Program-made: the position numbers and the translations under genes | Assembly: GCF_020215665.1 (NCBI RefSeq) | Contig: NZ_CP084061.1 | Span: 5,175,001 to 5,239,000 of the forward strand | Direction of reading: 5' to 3' | DNA length: 64,000 nucleotides | Source: Blautia parvula | GTDB taxonomy: Bacteria; Bacillota; Clostridia; Lachnospirales; Lachnospiraceae | The notes under the pieces: generated by a model | Database searches by the model: none | What the model saw: the letters and a program-made list of their open reading frames with translations, nothing else | What the model was told of the DNA's origin: nothing | Shown: in pieces, positions 59,154-64,000 of the stretch | Position numbering within the stretch: the first letter of the stretch is position 1 | Layout of the letters: each line of letters begins with the position of its first letter

Positions 59154-59660
59154 CTTAACTAAAACCAAATTTAATATAAATAGCAATGCCAGCTGAGCCA
59201 GTCAACGTTCAAGATGAACGAAGCAATGCGCCGCCGTTGACAGTCCCGCCCGTCTTTGCTAAAGGGTAATCAAGGCGGGAAAGCCCTAAAATGGCTTCCT
59301 GCCCATTTCAATTTTTACAGGAGTGTTTCCAAAAGTCCGGTGTAAGACGAGAGACAAAAGTTTTCATATACGCCCTGTCTGCTGATGAAAACAGCCCTGT
59401 GCTTGCGGCTCCACGCCACACAATCACAGCACTGTTTTCCTGTTGCTTCAAATGTGCTTGCCCTCCCCAGCGGCAACCGCATTTTCGCAGCAACGCTGAC
59501 AGAGCGTATAACACACTACACTTTGCAAGCAAAGTCGTGTGCCAAAGGGGTACCCTTTGGGAACCCTATTTTGTCGGAGCGTGTAGCCACACTTCCACCA
59601 AAATGAAAAATAAGCGGTCGCAATCTGCTGAAAAACCACAGTCGGATTGACCGCTTATTT
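59154..59660. other. Conserved-looking non-coding stretch of the element, possible oriT
   Basis: No convincing gene is present. Palindromes include CCAAAGGG-GTA-CCCTTTGG (about 59541-59559) and a long inverted repeat (59608-59619 with 59649-59660) ending in T-rich sequence. The layout resembles the non-coding oriT/leader segments that precede mobilisation genes in Lachnospiraceae integrative elements, but no relaxase gene is near. The open frame at 59291 is rejected. Confidence 0.35.
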
Positions 59661-59730
59661 TGTTGTAGCCCTCCCCGTTTTCTTCTATCCGTTTTACGAG
59701 TATATTTCTTTAGAATATGCTTAATACGGG

Positions 59731-59759
59731 TTGAAAGGAAACCGTAAAAGTAATATACT
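59731..59759 (+). promoter_or_regulatory. Promoter of the second XRE gene
   Basis: TTGAAA (59731-59736) and TATACT (59754-59759) are separated by 17 bp, about 30 bases before the start codon. Confidence 0.65.
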
Positions 59760-59790
59760 ATGCATAAAGGAAACAAGGAGGTTACATCCC

Positions 59791-60147
59791 ATGAAAGAAT
59801 TAGGAGAACGCCTGCGGAGATTACGGGAAAGCGTGAAGCTGTCGCAGGTAAAGATGGCGGAACTTTTGGGAGTGAAGCAGTCCAGTATCAATCGTTACGA
59901 GCAGGGGCAGTCGGCGCCTTCTTTGGAAACGCTTGTAAGGTATGCGGATTATTTTGATGTATCATTGGATTATCTGCTTGCCCGGACAGACAATCCGCAA
60001 GGCAAGCTATATGAACACCGTCCGAAGATTGCACCGGGGAGTGAGGAAATGAAACAGTTTATTGAAATGTGTTTTGACCCGCAATCTCCGCTGAATGAAA
60101 AATTAAAACAAACACTTCTTGAAATGATGGAGATGGAATCAAAATGA
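59791..60147 (+). CDS. XRE-family transcriptional regulator
   Basis: This is a 118-residue regulator. An HTH_3 domain fills about residues 1-65 (LGERLRRLRE, SQVKMAELLGVKQSSINRYEQG, VSLDYLLAR), followed by a short C-terminal region that is probably helical. An AAGGAGG site lies nine bases before ATG 59791; the frame extends back to 59731 but that overlaps the promoter. Its stop overlaps the next gene's start by four bases (ATGA), coupling it to a membrane protein. It probably represses its own promoter. Confidence 0.9.
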   Translation: MKELGERLRRLRESVKLSQVKMAELLGVKQSSINRYEQGQSAPSLETLVRYADYFDVSLDYLLARTDNPQGKLYEHRPKIAPGSEEMKQFIEMCFDPQSPLNEKLKQTLLEMMEMESK

Positions 60148-60686
60148 CATTGAAAACAGAAATAACAGTATCTGATATCTTTGCAGGAATTTCTTTGATT
60201 TTGGTTATCATAGGTGGCATATTTGCTTATTACCAATGGCGTCGAAATGTTTCCTTGAAAAGAGCTAGTTATATAAATGAATTAACTGAAAAAATTCGTA
60301 CAGACCCGCTTATTAGTGGCATTATCTATTGGCTGGATTACGGACAATCATGGTATTCTAATGAATTTCATTCGAGTGGTGAGATGGAATTAAAGATGGA
60401 CAAAACATTATCATATTTCTCGTATATTTGCTATTTGAGAAAACAAAAGATTATTAGCAACAAAGAATATAAATTTTTCAAGTACGAAATAGAAAGAATT
60501 CTTCTCAATCCAGAGATACAAGATTATTTTTATAATCTGTATCATTTTTCCCAAAAATTCAAAGTCCCATTTACATTTCAATATTTATTTGAGTATGGCA
60601 AAAAACATAAAGTTTTTGATAAGGAATTTTTCAATCCAACCGCATATAAAACTAGTTTGAAATATCACAAATATCTTAATTTTTAG
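60144..60686 (+). CDS. Membrane protein of unknown function coupled to the XRE gene
   Basis: This is a 180-residue protein with one N-terminal membrane helix (about residues 10-30, ending YYQWRR) and a cytoplasmic, Tyr/Phe/Lys-rich helical domain. It is A/T-rich compared with the chromosome. Translation is coupled to the XRE gene by an ATGA overlap, and the recombinase follows 11 bases later. No domain is recognised with confidence; single-helix proteins of this shape are frequent cargo in integrative elements. A toxin, exclusion or phage-defence role is possible but unsupported. Confidence 0.7.
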   Translation: MTLKTEITVSDIFAGISLILVIIGGIFAYYQWRRNVSLKRASYINELTEKIRTDPLISGIIYWLDYGQSWYSNEFHSSGEMELKMDKTLSYFSYICYLRKQKIISNKEYKFFKYEIERILLNPEIQDYFYNLYHFSQKFKVPFTFQYLFEYGKKHKVFDKEFFNPTAYKTSLKYHKYLNF

Positions 60687-60697
60687 GAGGTGAACAA

Positions 60698-62156
60698 ATG
60701 AAAGGTGTGATTTACGCCCGTTATTCTTCTGATAACCAACGGGAAGAAAGTATCGAGGGACAGTTGCGGGAATGTAAAGAGTATGCGGAGCGCAATGATA
60801 TTACAATTTTAGGGACTTATATTGATCGGGCATTATCAGCAAAAACAGATAACCGCCCCGAATTTCAGCACGTGATTAAAGATAGCGCAAAGGGCTTGTT
60901 TGATGTTGTCCTTGTGTGGAAATTAGACCGCTTTGCCCGTAACTGTTACGGCAGCGCACGATATAAAAACCTTTTGAAAAAGAATGGCGTTAAGGCCATT
61001 TCGGCAAGGGAAAATATCTCCGAAGGCAGCGAGGGCATTATTTTGGAAGTCATGCTGGAGGAGTATGCAGAATACTATTCTGTGGAGCTTTCTGAAAAGG
61101 TTATCCGGGGACTGACCGACAATGCGCTGAAATGTAAATACAACGGCGGTTCTGTTCCGATGGGATATTATATTGACGAACAGCAGTATTATCAAATTGA
61201 CCCCAAGACTGCCCCCGATGGTGTTGGAAATGTTTACAAAGTACAGCGAGCGGGCAACCATGCAGAAGCTTATCCATTGAATAGTCGGGGTATGCGTTCC
61301 ATTCGTGGCGGGAAAATAACGCTGAAAATTATGAACCACCTGTTAAAGAACCGCCGCTATATGGGCGAGTACAGTTATCGTGATGTAGTCAAGGAGGACA
61401 GTATTCCGGCGATTGTCCCGAAAGAATTATTTGAACGGGTACAGGAACGGCTGGTAAAGAACAAAAAGGCTCCCCCCGTCACAAAGCCGAGGACGATTAC
61501 CTTTTGACAACGAAGCTGTACTGCGGGAAATGCAGCTCTTTTATGGTGGGAGAAATCGGCACAAGCCATACGATGAAAGTACACCGTTATTATTGCTGTG
61601 TGAATACCAAGAAAAAGAAGCTCTGCGACAAGAAAGCGGTCAAGAAAGACTGGATTGAAGATTTGGTTGCCAACTATATCATGAAAGCAATTATGAATGA
61701 TGAAGTTATGGAACGGCTGATTGATACGCTGATGGAGTTGCAAAAGAAAGAAAGCACCGACCTGCCCTTTTGAAAAAGCAGCTTGCAGAAACGGAAAAAG
61801 GTATCAACAATATGCTCAATGCCATTCAAGCAGGGATTTTTACCCCGTCCACCAAGCAAAGACTGGATGAGTTGGAGGAAACCAAAAGCCAGCTTGAAGT
61901 CAGCATTTTGCAGGAGGAAATGTACAAGCCCCTGCTTACAAGAGAACAGATAGCATTTTTCATTTACCGTTTCCGCAAATTTGATGTGACAAAGCGGGAA
62001 CAGCGGCAAAGACTAATTGACAGTTTTGTAAATGCGGTGTATCTTTATGAGGATAAGATAATCCTTACTTTCAACTATAAGGACGGTTCTAAGACTATCA
62101 CACTGGCGGAGGTTGAGGGTTCGGATTTATCCGTACTCGGTGCAGGAATAAAATAA
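60698..62156 (+). pseudogene. Large serine recombinase with several frameshifts
   Basis: This is a site-specific serine recombinase that would excise and integrate the element. The N-terminal resolvase domain (YARYSSDNQ with the catalytic Ser, ESIEGQL, KLDRFARN) is intact, and the zinc ribbon (CGKCSSFMVG, then CVNTKKKKLCDKK) and coiled coil follow in other frames. At least four indels are inferred: an extra base near the C-run at 61212-61216, compensated by a loss near 61277; a loss near the C-run at 61472-61477; and a loss near 61765-61771. The last two end translation early. Between the first two, the alternative frame restores family-like residues (MVLEMFTKY). An AGGAGG site precedes the ATG. 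Confidence 0.9.
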
Positions 62157-62201
62157 AAAAGGATTCCCTTCTCATTTTTACTGAGAGGAGAATCCTTTTT
62201 G
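62154..62201 (+). terminator. Terminator after the recombinase
   Basis: AAAAAGGATT with an imperfect extension pairs with AATCCTTTTT across a small loop, ending in T. It probably marks the right edge of the recombinase unit. Confidence 0.7.
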
Positions 62202-62213
62202 TGTTCAGGCCTT

Positions 62214-62369
62214 TTATCTGCCTTCTGACTCTGCCACAATATCTTCCAGAACTTTGATCAAATCAGGCAGTGATTCTAATTGGACATTTCGTTCCAGAAT
62301 ACAGTTTTTCAGATCAATGGACAGAGTTTCAAATTTGTCCCGGATTGCCGGGGATATATAGGATGCCAT
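62214..62369 (-). CDS. Small hypothetical protein, 51 residues
   Basis: The minus-strand frame begins MASYISPAIRDKFETLSIDL after a GAGGTG site and ends in an acidic VLEDIVAESEGR. It is helical and acidic without a membrane segment. Similar short proteins occur with mobile elements in this family, by recollection; no function is known. It lies between the recombinase terminator and the convergent terminator of the CofE-like gene. Confidence 0.65.
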   Translation of the reverse strand: MASYISPAIRDKFETLSIDLKNCILERNVQLESLPDLIKVLEDIVAESEGR

Positions 62370-62427
62370 AAAATCACCTCAGCAATAGGATGTGTATGCT
62401 TAGAATAAAATATGCGGGATATTGGAA

Positions 62428-62472
62428 AAACACCAGGATTCTGTCTGATAAAAGACTATAATCCTGGTGTTT
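62428..62472. terminator. Terminator of the CofE-like gene
   Basis: AAACACCAGGATT (62428-62440) pairs with AATCCTGGTGTTT (62460-62472). Reading leftward the stem is followed by T residues, fitting the minus-strand gene just to the right. Confidence 0.85.
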
Positions 62473-62480
62473 CATTCCCG

Positions 62481-63683
62481 CTATTCTTTTGTATAATTGT
62501 CAAAATACCCCTGGATATAGATAATAGGCGTACCTTTATCTCCCGAACCGGAGGTCAGATCAGCCAGGGAGCCCAGCAAATCTGTCAGGCGTCTTGGTGT
62601 AGTACCCTGGGTTACCATGGTGCCTTTCAGGTTTTCTGCCTTCTCGTCCTTTTCCTGGATGTAATTCTTGATGGCAGCCTTTAACTCGTCTCCTGATAAG
62701 TCGGCGAAATCATTGTCCGCCAGGTATTTCAGCTTCACCTCATTGGGTGTTCCATTCAGGCCGTCTGTGTAGGCCGGAGAGACTACCGGGTCAGCCAGCT
62801 CCCAGATTTTGCCCACCGGATCTTTGAATGCGCCGTCACCGTAGATCATGACTTCCACATGTTTTCCTGTTTTTTCCAGAATGGAGCTGTGTATGGAATC
62901 AACCATTTCCTGGCAGTGGATCGGGAAAAGCTTTACCGTGTCTTCAGTGGCTTTGTTGGAGCCGAGAAGTCCGTATGTATCATTGTATCCGCTTCCGTCA
63001 ATGCTCTGTGTCATGATATCATCCAGAGCGTATACTTTTTCCGCTCCGTTGGCATTCAGGATGCGCTTGGTGCGCTCTCTGCTGTGAATATCGCAGGTGA
63101 GTATGCTTTTTGTGTAGTCCAGGATCGCTTTGGGATTGTTGGCAAAAATGATCTCCACTTCTGCACCGCACTCACGGATCACATTTTTATAATAGTCCAC
63201 ATAGTCAACACCGGTAAATACGTGTTTTTCGTATCCGAACAATTCTCTGTATTTTTCTTCTGACAGTACGTCTGTCCATGGATTGACGCCTTTTTCGTCC
63301 ATGACATCCAGATCCACAAGATGATTGCCTACTTCATCAGAAGGATAACTCAGCATGAGGACGATCTTTCTGCAGCCTTTTGCGATTCCCTTCAGACAGA
63401 TGGAAAAGCGGTTACGGCTGAGAATCGGGAAGAGGACACCAACGGTGTCATCGCCGAATTTTTCATGTACATCTTTGGCAATCTGTTCCACACTGGCATA
63501 GTTGCCCTGGGCTCTGGCAACCACCGCCTCTGTGACAGCGATTACATCTTTATCGCGAATCTCAAAAGGTTCGCTCTTTGCGGCTTCCAGCACGCAGTCC
63601 ACTACGATTTCGGACAGGTTGTCACCTTCACGGATAATCGGAGCGCGGACGCCGCGGGATATGGTACCTACCATTTTAGACAT
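62481..63683 (-). CDS. Coenzyme F420-0:L-glutamate ligase (CofE)-like protein
   Basis: This is a 400-residue protein with the CofE fold pattern: RAPIIREGDNL at the N-terminus, DVIAVTEAVVARAQGN, and a long middle and C-terminal section containing IYGDGAFKDPVGKIWELADPV. In methanogens and actinobacteria CofE adds glutamate to F420; many Firmicutes carry relatives without the F420 pathway, where the acceptor is unknown. A GGGGGAA site precedes the ATG. It is monocistronic, and marks return to the chromosomal backbone. Confidence 0.85.
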   Translation of the reverse strand: MSKMVGTISRGVRAPIIREGDNLSEIVVDCVLEAAKSEPFEIRDKDVIAVTEAVVARAQGNYASVEQIAKDVHEKFGDDTVGVLFPILSRNRFSICLKGIAKGCRKIVLMLSYPSDEVGNHLVDLDVMDEKGVNPWTDVLSEEKYRELFGYEKHVFTGVDYVDYYKNVIRECGAEVEIIFANNPKAILDYTKSILTCDIHSRERTKRILNANGAEKVYALDDIMTQSIDGSGYNDTYGLLGSNKATEDTVKLFPIHCQEMVDSIHSSILEKTGKHVEVMIYGDGAFKDPVGKIWELADPVVSPAYTDGLNGTPNEVKLKYLADNDFADLSGDELKAAIKNYIQEKDEKAENLKGTMVTQGTTPRRLTDLLGSLADLTSGSGDKGTPIIYIQGYFDNYTKE

Positions 63684-63814
63684 TATGATATTCCCCCATT
63701 TTTAAATTTGTGGACATTGCCACCATTACTATTCTACGGTTTGTTGCCGAAATAAGCAAGTAATTCCTGACATAAAGCGACAAAAAAATTGTATCTGGCC
63801 GGAATCGTTTTGAA

Positions 63815-63871
63815 TTGACAATATCGTTATACGATATTATAATAAAAATAAGAAATATCGAGTATCGATAT
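63815..63871 (+). promoter_or_regulatory. PadR-gene promoter with two identical operators
   Basis: A consensus -35 TTGACA (63815-63820) and -10 TATAAT (63838-63843) flank a 17-bp spacer that is exactly the palindrome ATATCG-N5-CGATAT (63821-63837). A second ATATCG-N5-CGATAT lies at 63855-63871, downstream of the -10. This is a strong case for autorepression by the regulator that follows. Confidence 0.85.
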
Positions 63872-63967
63872 CAGGGGCTCAGGAATTCGGATGTAATGGA
63901 ATCCAAACCAGGGAAAAGTCAGGAAAAACCATCAAAGAGAAAAACATTTAAAAAGGAGGAAACGGGT

Positions 63968-64000
63968 ATGCCCAGAGAACAGTTTCAGAGTTTGACGGAG
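63968..64000 (+). CDS. PadR-family transcriptional regulator (3' truncated by window)
   Basis: Only the first eleven codons are visible, MPREQFQSLTE, after an AAAGGAGG site. This opening is characteristic of PadR regulators in Lachnospiraceae (MxREQFQxLTE). The palindromic operators upstream agree with an autoregulated repressor. In this group the next gene is often a HAAS/DUF2812 or membrane protein, which would lie outside the window. Confidence 0.7.
   Translation, partial: MPREQFQSLTE

Noticed and set aside
59291-59650. Open frame of 119 codons in the non-coding block of the element
   Set aside because: No ribosome site, odd Cys/His/Arg-rich composition, and it runs through inverted repeats; more likely a spurious frame over a conserved non-coding region.

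Overview
The window looks like a chromosomal segment of a Gram-positive, gut-type member of the Clostridia, most likely a Blautia-like Lachnospiraceae. The signs are a complete dlt operon (D-alanylated teichoic acid), several CUT1-type sugar ABC loci each with its own glycosidase, FMN and ZTP riboswitches, formate-tetrahydrofolate ligase next to a formate channel, a Csp-like subtilisin, and decayed recombinase-type mobile DNA. The genus is inferred from gene content only.

Layout. 1-16.9 kb is a galactan/arabinogalactan locus: a 5'-truncated, very large secreted GH53 galactanase with a C-terminal dockerin, an LplB/YtcP/LplA-type importer, a GH35 beta-galactosidase, a YesM/YesN two-component system and a second binding lipoprotein. 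17.0-18.0 kb holds an Uma2 gene and relics of a tyrosine integrase. 18.0-19.6 kb is an FMN-riboswitch unit (RibU and a Nudix hydrolase). 19.7-26.5 kb holds an AI-2E family exporter, a KtrB/KtrA potassium uptake pair and KdpD/KdpE; no kdpFABC ATPase is visible. 26.5-30.9 kb (minus strand) is dltABCD followed by a tiny dltX-like gene. 31.2-41.5 kb is mainly core metabolism: a fructokinase, a ZTP-riboswitch-controlled fhs with a frameshift, a FocA-type channel, a subtilisin, an ABC exporter, an aminotransferase, a small-export protein and a HAAS-domain protein. 41.5-50.3 kb is an alpha-mannoside locus: a divergent ROK repressor, an ABC importer, a GH38 mannosidase, a ROK sugar kinase and a SIS-domain protein, with a clear operator-promoter overlap. 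50.4-54.5 kb holds a candidate antisense-strand small RNA, a Ser-Gln-Asn repeat protein, a rhodanese, two YfcE-like phosphoesterases, an RlmL-like methyltransferase and RdgB. 54.6-55.4 kb is a seven-gene tRNA array (Pro, Gly, Arg, His, Gln, Lys, Leu).

55.4-62.4 kb is a decaying integrative element. It contains nonsense and frameshift relics, an XRE regulator with its operators, AT-rich cargo genes of unknown function (57.2-59.2 kb and 60.1-60.7 kb), an oriT-like conserved non-coding stretch and a large serine recombinase with four indels. 62.5-63.7 kb returns to chromosomal genes (a CofE-like protein). The last bases begin a PadR regulator whose operator fills the promoter spacer exactly.

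The best candidates for something undescribed are the overlapping pair at 57.95-59.15 kb with its neighbouring membrane protein, and the overlapping XRE/membrane-protein pair at 59.8-60.7 kb. Neither can be assigned a function by inspection. All identifications rest on reading motifs in the sequence; no database search was possible.
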